A DNA stretch of 15,814 nt from JBBIMS01 sp964531645 (GTDB lineage Bacteria > Acidobacteriota > Aminicenantia > JBFLYD01 > JBBIMS01), in contig CAZHEF010000046.1 of assembly GCA_964531645.1 (NCBI GenBank), positions 1-15,814 of the forward strand, written 5' to 3'. A model generated the notes under the pieces. The model searched no databases, had not been told where the DNA came from, and saw only the letters and a program-made list of their open reading frames with translations. The translations under genes and the position numbers were made by a program. Of this stretch, positions 1-8,426 are shown piece by piece; position 1 is the first letter of the stretch, and the number at the start of each line of letters is the position of its first letter.

Positions 1-49
1 TTTCATAAATTTTACACAATAAATCTTACGCTACCTCCCTTTCTGAAAA

Positions 50-100
50 CTTTTTCAAAGATATTTCTATTGTATAATTTCAGGTATTAAATTCTGGAGG
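50..100 (+). promoter_or_regulatory. Promoter and ribosome binding site of the broken aldehyde dehydrogenase gene
   Basis: A perfect -10 box TATAAT lies at 73-78. No good -35 box is visible 16-18 bases upstream (T-rich, 50-56). The expected transcription start is near 85. A strong Shine-Dalgarno GGAGG at 96-100 stands 8 bases before the ATG at 109. Bases 1-60 hold no gene I can support. Their reverse strand carries GGGAGG (plus 34-39), so a divergent gene might begin at or beyond the left edge, but no clear start codon follows at normal spacing. Confidence 0.5.
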
Positions 101-108
101 TTATAAAG

Positions 109-1631
109 ATGATAGCCTCTCGAAAAATTCTGACATCTATAAACCCTTCAGATGGTCAGGTTATAGGATCTGTTGAATCTTCAACCATTGAGGATGTAGA
201 GAAAGCCTTTAAAAAAGCAGAAGAGAGTTTTAATTTATGGAGAAAAATTCATATAGAAGAAAGGATAGCTTAGGTAAAAAAAGCGGGTGAAATTATCTAC
301 GAAGAAAGGAATAAGATTGCAGAACTTATAACAAAAGAAACTGGGAAACCCTTAATGGAATCTTACTCCAGTGATATTATTTCCTCTCTTGATGCAATCT
401 CCTTTTTCTGTAAAAAATCAAAAAAGATTCTAAAAAGTGAAAAAGTGAAATTTTATCAACCTTTTCTCTGGGGTAAAAAAGGACGGATTGAATAGAGCCT
501 TACGGTCCTGTTGCACTGATTTCTCCATGGAACTATCCCTTTTCAATCCCAATTGTCTCAATAATTCCTATCATTATTCCGGGAAACACTCTTCTCTTCA
601 AACCCTCAGAATTTACTCCACTGACAGGAAGGAAGATAGATGAAATTCTCAAAAAAGCCAATCTTCCTGAAGGTGTCTTGAATGTCCTTTATGGAGATGG
701 TGCGCTCGGGAAAGAGATTATAAAACAACCTGTAAAAAAAGTTTTCTTCACTGGAAGCACTCAAACCGGAAAGGAGATAATGAAAATCTGCTCAGAAAGG
801 CTAATTCCAGTTGTTTTTGAACTGGGCGGAAAAGATCCCATGATTATTCTCAAGGATGCAAATATTGAAACAACAGCAGAATCTGCCGTCTGGGGAAGCC
901 TCTTCAACTGCGGGGCAGACATGCAGTTCTGTTGAAAAAATCTATGTGGAAGAAGTCTTTGAGCCTTTAACTCAAAAAATTGTTGAATGCATGAAAAAAC
1001 TCAACATTGGAGTTGATTTTGGTCCTGTTCAGAATGAAAAACAGTTATCAAAGGTCAGGGAGCACCTTGAGGACTCTATTTCCAAAGGAGGGAAAATCGT
1101 TTATCAGATAGAGATCAAAGAGAAGAAAGGTTTGTTTTTCCCACCGACACTACTTTATAATCTTAATGAAAAAATGAAATGTATCAAAGAGGAAACATTT
1201 GGTCCATTGATAAGAATTATTCCAGCTGAAAACTTGGGTGAGGCAATAAAACTGGCAAATTTATCCAGTATGGGCCTCTCTGCCAGTATCTGGACAAATG
1301 ATTTAGAACTTGCAAAAAATATTGCAAGAGAGATTCCGGCAGGGACAGTATGGATTAACAATCTTCTCTACTCTTACAATGCCACCCAGTGTCCATGGGG
1401 AGGTGTCAAAGAGAGTGGAATTGGTAGAGTTCATGGAAAATTTGCTCTTCTTGAAGCGACTTATCCCAAACTGATCTGTTATGAAAAAGGAAGAAAAAAA
1501 GTGAACTATGGTGGTTCCCTTACAATGACGAAAAACTAAAACTATTAAGAAATGGAATATCATTTATTTTCGGAAAAGAAATCAAAAAAATTAAACTCAT
1601 TCCTTCCCTTATAAAATGGTTTTTTGGATGA
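109..1631 (+). pseudogene. Aldehyde dehydrogenase (NAD(P)-dependent, ALDH superfamily), degraded
   Basis: The intact enzyme would oxidise an aldehyde to a carboxylate with NAD(P)+; the substrate cannot be told. Reading across the lesions gives about 507 residues, normal for the family. Visible motifs are PWNYPF (substrate/cofactor pocket), FTGSTQTGK (cofactor loop), FELGGKDP with the catalytic Glu codon at 819-821, GQTCSS with the catalytic Cys codon at 922-924, and EETFGP. Lesions: in-frame TAG at 271-273; loss of one base near 493-495 (frame 1 to frame 3); one extra G in the run 912-915 (back to frame 1); loss of one base near 1507-1509. After the last one, frame 3 continues WWFPYNDEKL... 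to a TGA at 1629-1631, which looks like the genuine ALDH tail. The stretch LNIGVDFGPV (about 1004-1033) also seems about six residues shorter than usual. The start is set by GGAGG at 96-100. The gene ends 8 bases before the next start, suggesting a former operon. Sequencing error is possible, but only one lesion lies in a homopolymer. Confidence 0.9.
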
Positions 1632-1639
1632 GGCGAAGG

Positions 1640-2296
1640 ATGAAAAAGGTAATTATTAGAAAGTGCGATTCTTACAATAAGAAAGAAATTATCTCGATAG
1701 TAAAAGAGAGTATCGATAAGCTTGGTCTTAAGGAGAGAATCAAAGGTAAGATTGTTATAAAGCCAAATGTTGTTCTCGCCCATAAAAAAGTTGCACCTTC
1801 AGCTTTCACAAGACCTGAAATAATTGATTCTCTTATAACATCCATAAAATCCATCGGAGAAGAGGACTTATCCTTTACAAGGGAAAACGGATTTAAAAGG
1901 GTTGACTCTCTTGATGGATCTGTAAAAGTATTTGCTGGTGAACCATACTGTTTCGGAGGATGTCATGGTGTCTTCCTTGACTGGATTTACATGTTGAAAG
2001 ACAGAGCCCCTCAAAGGTTTGAAAAAAAGAAGGATATTGCAGTTGTAATTGGTGAATTCAGCGGAGATATAATGGCTAAAAAAGTCATTATCCTCGGAGA
2101 TTGTTCAAAGGTCAATGGAAAAATTGAAGCTAAAAGAACATCACGGATAAAAGGTTGCCCGACAAGACACAAGGATCTCATTCTTCACCTTTTTCTTAAA
2201 GCAGGAATTAGAGCTCCGCTTCTTCGTCCTGATATTCTTTTAGATGCTTACCTTTCCTTTTCCGGAGCCATCTTAAGGGTTGGTTTAAAAATTTGA
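1640..2296 (+). CDS. DUF362-family protein, apparently lacking its central region
   Basis: 218 residues. The N-terminal ~75 residues match the DUF362 start: a short beta strand (MKKVIIRKC), KGKIVIKPNVV, then TRPEIIDSLITSIKSIG. From about residue 95 the chain reads like a DUF362 C-terminus: YCFGGCHG, KKVIILGDCSKVNGKIE and GCPTRHKD. Family members are, from memory, usually 300-430 residues, so 100-200 central residues seem missing, with the join near EEDLSFTRENGF; the frame is kept. DUF362 proteins are often found with iron-sulphur or redox genes and their function is not settled. I chose ATG 1640 over in-frame ATGs at 1616 and 1628 because GAGG at 1630-1633 lies 6 bases upstream and MKKV is a typical start. 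The dehydrogenase stop overlaps this ribosome binding site. The gene may be non-functional although its frame is open. Confidence 0.6.
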   Translation: MKKVIIRKCDSYNKKEIISIVKESIDKLGLKERIKGKIVIKPNVVLAHKKVAPSAFTRPEIIDSLITSIKSIGEEDLSFTRENGFKRVDSLDGSVKVFAGEPYCFGGCHGVFLDWIYMLKDRAPQRFEKKKDIAVVIGEFSGDIMAKKVIILGDCSKVNGKIEAKRTSRIKGCPTRHKDLILHLFLKAGIRAPLLRPDILLDAYLSFSGAILRVGLKI

Positions 2297-2319
2297 TATA
2301 AAATTCTACGGAGGTTAAG

Positions 2320-2640
2320 ATGGTAATGACAACAACTCCCAATGTTGAAGGAAGAAAGATTGTAAGATGCCTTGGAATTGTAACAAGTGAGACAATCCTT
2401 GGCGCTAATATTGTCCGAGACCTTTTCGCAGGGATAAGAGATATTGTAGGTGGAAGGGCTGGAGCCTATGAAAAGATCTTAATTGATGCTAAGGAAATTG
2501 CATTGAATGAAATGATAGAAAGGGCAAAATTCATGGGAGCAAATGCAATCATTAGTATAGACCTTGATTATGAGACAATCGGACCAAATGGAAGTATGTT
2601 AATGGTTTCTGCAAGTGGAACAGCTGTTTTTATTGAATAA
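2320..2640 (+). CDS. YbjQ/UPF0145 family protein
   Basis: 106 residues, full length for the UPF0145 (YbjQ, formerly DUF74) family of small oligomeric proteins of unknown biochemical role, sometimes called heavy-metal-binding from structural resemblance. The family pattern is clear: a strand with GIVTSETILGANIVRD, then the conserved FAGIRDIVGGRAGAYE, a long helix with ALNEMIERAKFMGANAII, and the final strand pair ending in SGTAVFIE. No signal peptide or membrane segment is seen; it should be cytoplasmic. A strong GGAGG at 2310-2314 lies 5 bases before the ATG. It starts 23 bases after the DUF362 gene and is probably co-transcribed with it. The family call is firm; the function is unknown. Confidence 0.88.
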   Translation: MVMTTTPNVEGRKIVRCLGIVTSETILGANIVRDLFAGIRDIVGGRAGAYEKILIDAKEIALNEMIERAKFMGANAIISIDLDYETIGPNGSMLMVSASGTAVFIE

Positions 2641-2650
2641 AACATTCAAT

Positions 2651-2679
2651 TTGACTTTTATCTTTTGAGTGTGAAAAAT
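2651..2679 (+). promoter_or_regulatory. Weak candidate promoter of the glycosyltransferase gene
   Basis: TTGACT at 2651-2656 (five of six -35 consensus positions) is followed after 17 bases by AAAAAT at 2674-2679 (four of six -10 positions). Transcription would begin near 2686, just before or at the start codon region (ATG at 2682 and 2688), and no Shine-Dalgarno is visible there. Read-through from the YbjQ gene, which ends 41 bases upstream, is the alternative. Confidence 0.3.
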
Positions 2680-2681
2680 AA

Positions 2682-4064
2682 ATGAGTATGAGTGAATGCA
2701 AAAGGAAGAAAGCTTGGGTTGTATCCGCAGATATGGGGCTTGGACATCAGAGAGCCGCTTATCCCCTCAAAGACATTGCTGAAGAAGAAATTTTAAATGC
2801 AGGGGATCCTTCCCTAATTTCTGCGTCTGAATACAAATTCTGGAAAAGGATAAAAAACTCTTACGAGTTTTTATCACGCTCCCGAAATATTCCATTAATT
2901 GGAAATTTTATATTTAAAGTATTGGATTCCATTCAGAATATCAAACCTCTTTATCCGAAAAGAGATCTCTCTCGCCCAACCCTTCAGGCCTATTATCTTT
3001 CCTATTTGATAAAAAAAGGACTTGGGTCTGAGATATTATCCTATATTGAGAAAAAGCCACTTCCAATTGTAACTACATTTTATGTTCCTGCTCTTGTTGC
3101 AGATTATAAAGAGTATAAGGAGAAAGTATATTGTGTGATATGTGACGCTGATGTCAACAGAGCATGGGTTTCTTCCAGTCCTTCAACCAGTAGAATTTAT
3201 TATTTCGCACCATGCGAAATTGCGGTAAAAAGGCTTAAAAGATATGGAGTGAGTAAAGAGAGGATCTTCCTTACAGGTTTTCCTCTTCCAAAGGACAATA
3301 TAGGAAGCAGGGAAAATAGGGAGATTTTAAAATTTGATCTTCTTGATAGACTCCATCACCTTGACAGAAAAGGTAGATTTTTCAATCTCCACCAATCCTC
3401 CTTGAGCTTTCATCTCGGACCAAATATCCAGTCTTTCAGGAAGAGGCTTTTTACAATAACTTTTGCCATAGGAGGTGCGGGAGCTCAGTCAGATATTGGT
3501 ATGAAGTTAATTAAAAGTTTCAGAGATAAGTTACTTGAAAAGGAAATTGCTATAAATATAAGTGTTGGGGTAAGAAAAAATCTTCAGGTTCTTTTTCAGG
3601 ACTACGCAAAGGAGCTTGGTCTTTCTGACTGTCTTGATAGAAATTTAAGAATAATATATCATCCGAATAAGTTCCTTTACTTTGAAGGATTCAATGAACT
3701 TCTCAGAACAACGGATATTTTATGGACAAAGCCCAGCGAACTTACCTTTTATTGCGGGCTTGGAATTCCAATAATAATAGCTCCTCCAATAGGAGACCAC
3801 GAAGAGGCAAATTTAAAATGGTTACTTGAAGTTCATGCAGGAATACTTCAGGAAGATCCTGAGTATGCAAAAGACTGGATTTTAGACTGGCTTGGAAGTG
3901 GAAGATTTGCAGAGGCTGCATGGGACGGTTTTTTAAAGGCGCCAAAAATGGGAACATATCTAATCGAAGATATTATAGAGGGGAAGGAAGCAGACAAGGA
4001 AATTCAGGCTGTTAGCTACGACACAACAGTCCATCTATCACCTATTGGAACAAAGAGGGAATGA
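2682..4064 (+). CDS. GT-B fold glycosyltransferase, MurG / MGDG-synthase-like
   Basis: 460 residues. The N-terminal motif VVSADMGLGHQRAA (13-26) matches the glycine/histidine loop of GT28-type enzymes such as MGDG synthase (GxGH). A C-terminal Rossmann half follows with FAIGGAGAQ (261-269, cf. the MurG GGS loop) and the nucleotide-sugar site TKPSELTFYCGLGIPIIIAPP (349-369) and DHEEANLKWL (372-381), like the MurG region that binds the donor. No membrane segment is seen; such enzymes work at the inner face of the cytoplasmic membrane on lipid acceptors. Donor and acceptor are unknown. It is longer than MurG (~355), with an insert around 205-255. The start is uncertain: ATG 2682 and ATG 2688 are in frame and neither has a Shine-Dalgarno. 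The last ~20 residues look disordered. It converges with the kinase gene. Confidence 0.7.
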   Translation: MSMSECKRKKAWVVSADMGLGHQRAAYPLKDIAEEEILNAGDPSLISASEYKFWKRIKNSYEFLSRSRNIPLIGNFIFKVLDSIQNIKPLYPKRDLSRPTLQAYYLSYLIKKGLGSEILSYIEKKPLPIVTTFYVPALVADYKEYKEKVYCVICDADVNRAWVSSSPSTSRIYYFAPCEIAVKRLKRYGVSKERIFLTGFPLPKDNIGSRENREILKFDLLDRLHHLDRKGRFFNLHQSSLSFHLGPNIQSFRKRLFTITFAIGGAGAQSDIGMKLIKSFRDKLLEKEIAINISVGVRKNLQVLFQDYAKELGLSDCLDRNLRIIYHPNKFLYFEGFNELLRTTDILWTKPSELTFYCGLGIPIIIAPPIGDHEEANLKWLLEVHAGILQEDPEYAKDWILDWLGSGRFAEAAWDGFLKAPKMGTYLIEDIIEGKEADKEIQAVSYDTTVHLSPIGTKRE

Positions 4065-4110
4065 ATATGGACTACAGCGTATAGAAAAAAGTAGAAGCAA
4101 GATTATATTT

Positions 4111-4154
4111 AGCTGTCCGTTGTGAGCTTTCAGCTGATAGCTATGGCGAAGCCT
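4111..4154. repeat. Short 7-bp-period repeat between converging genes
   Basis: AGCT occurs at 4111, 4125, 4132 and 4139, that is at steps of 14, 7 and 7; a related AGCCT follows at 4150-4154. The preceding bases (GCG...AGAAA...GAAGCAAGA, about 4078-4102) resemble the start of the ~100-bp element flanking lepA, so this may be a decayed third copy. No rho-independent terminator with a T run is evident for either converging gene in 4065-4171. Confidence 0.5.
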
Positions 4155-4171
4155 GAAGACCGTATTTAAAG

Positions 4172-6520
4172 CTATTTGGATGCGTTAAGGAGATGTTTTT
4201 TTATGTAAAAAAGGATTTCAAGGGCGCTCTGAAATCTTTTCTCTTTTTCCTTTGCAAGGCATTGAAGGATTAAAAAATCAATTGCTGGTATAATCTCTGG
4301 TCTTCTGGCTGAAGGTGGTTCTGGTGGTTCAATTAAATGCTGGAAGAAAATGTTGTCTCCAGTAAAAGGTGGAGTTCCTGTTATAAGATGGTAGAGGGTA
4401 GCCCCTGCTGAGTATATATCTGTCCTGTGGTCAACCTTTTCCCCCTGAATCTGCTCAGGAGACATGTAATGAGGTGTTCCACTTATAGTCCCCGTCTCTC
4501 CGCTCTTGTAATCCGAAAGAATAATTGCAAGTCCGAAATCCATTATTTTCAATTGCTTATCTTTTGTAAGCATTATGTTGTGAGGCTTTATATCTCTATG
4601 GATAATTCCCTTTCTGTGGGCATAATCAAGAGCTCTGAATAAATGGGTTGTAACAAATATAAATTGAGCAATTGAAAGAAACTTTTTTCTCTCGATAAAA
4701 GACATAAAACTTTCTCCCTCAATAAATTCCATTGTAATGAAGTAATCTTCTCCCATCTGTCCAACATCAAAAACAGTAACAATATTTGGATGATTTAAAG
4801 CGGCGGCAGATCTTGCCTCTGTATAAAATCTCTCTATGGCTTTTGTGTTATCCATCAATTTTTTGTGAAGAATTTTCAAAGCAACCACTCTTTTTAAAAG
4901 CAGGTCCTCTGCCCTGTAAACCGTTCCCATCCCACCTTCTCCGATTTTTTCAATTATCTTATATCTTTTTGATTTGTCAGTGGAAAGAAGCTCAAAGCTC
5001 TTTGAATCCTGTATGAGCTTTAAAACATTTTTCAGCCTCTCCTGAACTTCTCCGCCTCTATATTTAAAATCCTCGGTCAAAATTCTCTGATATATATCCT
5101 TTGCCTCCCGATATCTTCCTGCCTTCTCATAGGCAAGGGCAAGGTTGTAATAAATTTCAATGTTCTCCTTATCGAGAGGTTTTGAATCTATTAGTTTCTG
5201 AAATTTCTCTATTGCAAGGTCAATCCTTCCTTTTCTCAAAAATATCTGCCCAATAAGCGAACCAGCTTTTACATAATTTTCATTCTCAGGAGAAACCATC
5301 TGAAAAAGGTCAAGGGCTCTGTCATCATCCCCGTTTTTTTCAGCTGCTATTGCTGCTTCATAATAAATTCCACATTTTTCAAAAAGCTCAGACGCCTTCT
5401 TAAATTCTCCAGCTTCCATATAGAGTTTAGCTCCCGCTCCAAGCTCACCTGCAAGTTCATACATACTGGCAGCATTTCTCTGATCACCGATTTTAAAGTA
5501 ATTTTCCGCAGCTGAAAGGTAATTACCCATCTTAAGGTAGCATTCAGCAGCCTTTAGCCAATCTCCAACCCACTCGTATATCTCAGCGGCTCTTCCCCAG
5601 TCCTCTGCAAGTTCAAAGTGATAGGCGGCCTCCCTATGATTATTTTCACTTAATGAAATCTCTGCCATGCAGAGATGAGATTTCCTGAAATTTCCAGCCT
5701 GCTCCCATGCGTTTGCCGCCTTTCTGAAGTTTCCGATCTTCTCCCAGTTCTCCGCTGACTCTCTCCAGTTTTTAAAATCCTCCTGGAGTTGAGCAAGCTC
5801 CCCATACATTCTCTCTTTTCTAAGAATTTCTTCTGCTTTTTTGCTATTTCCAGCCTCTATCCATAACCTTGCTGCTTTCACAAGATTCATTTTCTGAGCT
5901 TCTGTAGGAACTGTTTTTTTTGTAATAAAATAAAACTGCTCAAGGCATGAAGCTGCTTTTCCCAGGTCTCCCGCTTTTTTATAATTCGAAGAAGCCTTGT
6001 CGTAATAACCCATTTTTTCAAAGAGTTCAGCTGCTTTTTGAGGATTATCTATCCTGGCATACATCTCGGCTGCCTCATAAAATTTGCTTGCTTTCTCAAG
6101 CATTGATGCTGCTTCCTCAAGCCTTTCCATTTCTTCCATTAAGGTAGCTGCTTTTAGATAATCCCCTCCCTCGATAAACATTTCCAAAGCTTCATTTTTA
6201 AAATTGTTTTTTAACCACATGTCCCCACATCTTATAAATTCTTGTGCCTTCACATATAGCTCCGCTGCCTTTTTAAACTGTCCTGCTTCTTCAAATAGCT
6301 GAGCAGCAGCAACAGTATTACCTAATTTCAGATGTTTTTGTGCTGCTTTTTTGTAATCACTCTTTCTGAAATGAGTTTTCTTTTCCGTTTTTTTAGATTT
6401 TTTCCCTAATTTAGAAGAAATCCAGAGTATAAATTGAATTACGAGGAATATTACCGCACCGATAATAATATAAGGAAGGTAAGGGTTGATAAACTGAATA
6501 ACAGAATTTAAATTTTCCAT
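4172..6520 (-). CDS. Membrane-anchored Ser/Thr protein kinase with a 13-residue-repeat helical N-terminal region
   Basis: 782 residues. One membrane helix (about 14-35) is followed by a Lys-rich stretch (KLGKKSKKTEKK), so by the positive-inside rule the rest is cytoplasmic. Residues ~55-410 are tandem 13-residue units of the form G-[DN]-[FYW]-x-K-A-A-x-x-Y-x-x-[AM]; the Ala pair falls at 59, 72, 85... to 189, again from 216 to 281, and from 298 to 402. Two ordinary TPR-like motifs lie at about 420-490. The C-terminal Hanks-type kinase domain (~520-775) has all catalytic residues: glycine loop GEGGMG (527-532), Lys549, Glu568, HRD (641-643) with Lys645 and Asn648, DFG (661-663) and SPE (687-689). 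It should be active. The ligand of the repeat region is unknown. The gene follows truB by 35 bases but has its own promoter and no Shine-Dalgarno. It is probably a signalling protein that senses through protein-protein contacts. Confidence 0.92.
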   Translation of the reverse strand: MENLNSVIQFINPYLPYIIIGAVIFLVIQFILWISSKLGKKSKKTEKKTHFRKSDYKKAAQKHLKLGNTVAAAQLFEEAGQFKKAAELYVKAQEFIRCGDMWLKNNFKNEALEMFIEGGDYLKAATLMEEMERLEEAASMLEKASKFYEAAEMYARIDNPQKAAELFEKMGYYDKASSNYKKAGDLGKAASCLEQFYFITKKTVPTEAQKMNLVKAARLWIEAGNSKKAEEILRKERMYGELAQLQEDFKNWRESAENWEKIGNFRKAANAWEQAGNFRKSHLCMAEISLSENNHREAAYHFELAEDWGRAAEIYEWVGDWLKAAECYLKMGNYLSAAENYFKIGDQRNAASMYELAGELGAGAKLYMEAGEFKKASELFEKCGIYYEAAIAAEKNGDDDRALDLFQMVSPENENYVKAGSLIGQIFLRKGRIDLAIEKFQKLIDSKPLDKENIEIYYNLALAYEKAGRYREAKDIYQRILTEDFKYRGGEVQERLKNVLKLIQDSKSFELLSTDKSKRYKIIEKIGEGGMGTVYRAEDLLLKRVVALKILHKKLMDNTKAIERFYTEARSAAALNHPNIVTVFDVGQMGEDYFITMEFIEGESFMSFIERKKFLSIAQFIFVTTHLFRALDYAHRKGIIHRDIKPHNIMLTKDKQLKIMDFGLAIILSDYKSGETGTISGTPHYMSPEQIQGEKVDHRTDIYSAGATLYHLITGTPPFTGDNIFFQHLIEPPEPPSARRPEIIPAIDFLILQCLAKEKEKRFQSALEILFYIKKHLLNASK

Positions 6521-6531
6521 ATGATTTAAAT

Positions 6532-6559
6532 ATTATAATTTAACTGCATATAAAGTCAA
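6532..6559 (-). promoter_or_regulatory. Promoter of the kinase gene, giving a nearly leaderless mRNA
   Basis: On the minus strand TTGACT (6559-6554) and a perfect TATAAT (6537-6532) are 16 bases apart. The -35 box overlaps the truB stop codon. Transcription would start near 6525, only about 5 bases before the ATG at 6520, and no Shine-Dalgarno is present. Confidence 0.6.
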
Positions 6560-7458
6560 TCTGAAAAAACAAGGACAGGTCTAAAGTAGCGTCTGTTAAC
6601 ATCTTTCGCAATAGCAATAAACCTTCCGTCAGGTGAAAAAACCCTTATGGAATCACCAATTCCAGGAAATCTCTTAATAACTTCAGATGGCTTTATAGGA
6701 TTCCCATTCAAAACTTTTTTCACTGTTTCATCTTTTATTATTATTTTTGGATAATGATTGAGCACAGATTCTATAGGAACTATATCCTTTAGAGCCTCTC
6801 CCTTTTCCGCATCTTCTTTCAGTTTTTCTATTGCAACTGCCCTGGATATATCAAAATCTCCAATTTTCAGCCTTCTCAACTCCCACAGATGACCACCAAC
6901 TTTTAATCTTTCTCCTATATCAAAGGCTAATGTTCTGAGATATGTTCCTGAAGAACATTGAACCTTTATCTCCAAAAATGGAGGCTCATATTTCAAAAGT
7001 TCTATGAAATAAATATGAACGAGCTTTGGAGGATGTTTAATGATTTCGCCTTTCCTTGCGAAAATGTAAGATGGTTTTCCGGAAACTTTCTTCGAAGAGA
7101 AGGGAGGAGGGATCTGTTTGATTTCTCCTTCAAACTCTTTCAAAACCATTTCTACCTCTCTTCTGCTTACTTTCACTTCCTTTTCGTCCTCAATAGGTTT
7201 TCCTTCTCTGTCGTATGTATCAGTTGCATAGCCCAATCTTATTTTGGCTTGATAAAGCTTTCTTTCTTTTAGGAAATAACTGAACAGTCTTGTAGATTTT
7301 CCAATTCCTATTATTAGAAGGCCCGAAGAAAAAGGATCAAGAGTCCCAAAATGACCCGCTTTTTTCACTTTCAGAATTTTCTTTACCTTCTGGACAGCCT
7401 TGAATGAAGTTATTCCTTCTGGCTTATCGAAGAGAATAATTCCATGAATTTCGTTCAT
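6556..7458 (-). CDS. truB: tRNA pseudouridine(55) synthase TruB
   Basis: 300 residues, normal TruB length. The enzyme isomerises U55 in the T-arm of tRNAs to pseudouridine in the cytoplasm. The N-terminus GIILFDKPEGITSF and the catalytic loop GHFGTLDPFSSGLL with Asp41 are diagnostic; further family motifs are KLYQAKIRLGYATDTYDREG, IPPPFSSKKVSGKPSYIFAR and CSSGTYLRTLAFDIGE. The C-terminal ~60 residues (IKRFPGIGDSIRVFSPDGRFIAIAK) fit the PUA-like RNA-binding end. Its ATG overlaps the TGA of nrnA by 4 bases (ATGA), a classic sign of translational coupling. It is the last gene of the nusA-led run before the separately promoted kinase. Confidence 0.97.
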   Translation of the reverse strand: MNEIHGIILFDKPEGITSFKAVQKVKKILKVKKAGHFGTLDPFSSGLLIIGIGKSTRLFSYFLKERKLYQAKIRLGYATDTYDREGKPIEDEKEVKVSRREVEMVLKEFEGEIKQIPPPFSSKKVSGKPSYIFARKGEIIKHPPKLVHIYFIELLKYEPPFLEIKVQCSSGTYLRTLAFDIGERLKVGGHLWELRRLKIGDFDISRAVAIEKLKEDAEKGEALKDIVPIESVLNHYPKIIIKDETVKKVLNGNPIKPSEVIKRFPGIGDSIRVFSPDGRFIAIAKDVNRRYFRPVLVFSD

Positions 7459-8426
7459 TTCCGCTTAAAAAGACTGAGTTTAACAATCTGGACCGCATTT
7501 TTCAAGACAGTTTCATAATCCCCCTCAAGGGAAAAACCAGCTGCGTGAAAATGACCTCCTCCTCCATATTTTTCCGCAATTTTCCCTGAGTTTATATCAC
7601 CTTTGGATCTTAAACTTACCCTATATTTACGCTCACCAATTTCCTTTACAAAAATAACCATGTTAATCCCGTCAATGGATCTCACCATTGATATTATATC
7701 TTCTGTGTCAACTTCTGTTAGACCAAGCTCGTCTAAAAATCTCTTGGGCATAGAAATACATGCTATTCCAGTTTCAATTTCAACATTTAAAGTTGAGAGC
7801 ACAAGTCCCAGTAGTTTCACCTTCTGATAGGAGTAAGTGTCAAAAAGTAATCTCGAGACCTCATAGGGATCAGCACCCTTTTCCGCAAGAAAAGCACAGA
7901 CCTCAAGAGCTCTTGGTGTGGTATTGGAAAACCTGAATGCTCCAGTGTCAGAAGCAATAGCTGCATAAAGGTTTGTAGAAATTTTTTTGTCAAACTCTCC
8001 TTTCAAAGAAATAATAAGATCAAAAACCATTTCACCCACGGCAGAGGCTGACGGGTCTATCCAGTTGATATTTGCATAAAGATCAGATGTATTGTGGTGG
8101 TCGATGTTAATTGTAAAAAACATTTTTATGTTCTCATGCCCTGACCTTCCTTCCTCACTGCATTCGAGTAAAAGGGCTAAATCATAGTCAGAATTCTTTA
8201 TCTCACCTATAACTATTTGTTCGGCACCTGGAAGCCTCGTAAAAGGGAATGGCGTCTTGTCAATGTTTATAAAATCTACAGATTTTCCCATTTTCCTCAA
8301 AAGATGAAAAAGGGCTAAACCTGTTCCTATGGAGTCGCCATCAGGTCTCAGATGGGACGAAATAAGTATTTTTTTACTTTCTAAGATTTTTTCACCTATT
8401 TCTTTTACTATGTTTTTTTTGCGCAT
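7455..8426 (-). CDS. nrnA: DHH/DHHA1 phosphoesterase, NrnA-like (nanoRNase / pAp phosphatase)
   Basis: 323 residues. NrnA-type enzymes degrade 2-5-nucleotide RNAs and remove the 3' phosphate of pAp using Mn2+. All signature motifs are visible: SHLRPDGDS (24-32), the LLEC metal-site strand (86-89), NIDHHNTSD (107-115), ASDTGAFRFSNT (158-169), and the DHHA1 substrate-binding GGGGHFHAAGF (288-298). The position between rbfA and truB is the usual one for this gene. The chosen ATG lies 35 bases inside the end of rbfA; GAGGAG stands about 12 bases upstream of it, a little far, with AGAAG nearer. No later start fits before the first motif. The stop overlaps the truB start. Activity on nanoRNA rather than another nucleotide is inferred from family and position. 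Confidence 0.93.
   Translation of the reverse strand: MRKKNIVKEIGEKILESKKILISSHLRPDGDSIGTGLALFHLLRKMGKSVDFINIDKTPFPFTRLPGAEQIVIGEIKNSDYDLALLLECSEEGRSGHENIKMFFTINIDHHNTSDLYANINWIDPSASAVGEMVFDLIISLKGEFDKKISTNLYAAIASDTGAFRFSNTTPRALEVCAFLAEKGADPYEVSRLLFDTYSYQKVKLLGLVLSTLNVEIETGIACISMPKRFLDELGLTEVDTEDIISMVRSIDGINMVIFVKEIGERKYRVSLRSKGDINSGKIAEKYGGGGHFHAAGFSLEGDYETVLKNAVQIVKLSLFKRK

Noticed and set aside
4172..4200. A terminator between the converging glycosyltransferase and kinase genes
   Set aside because: Only small GC pairs (GGC-TTC-GCC) and AGCT repeats are present; no stem followed by a T run on either strand.
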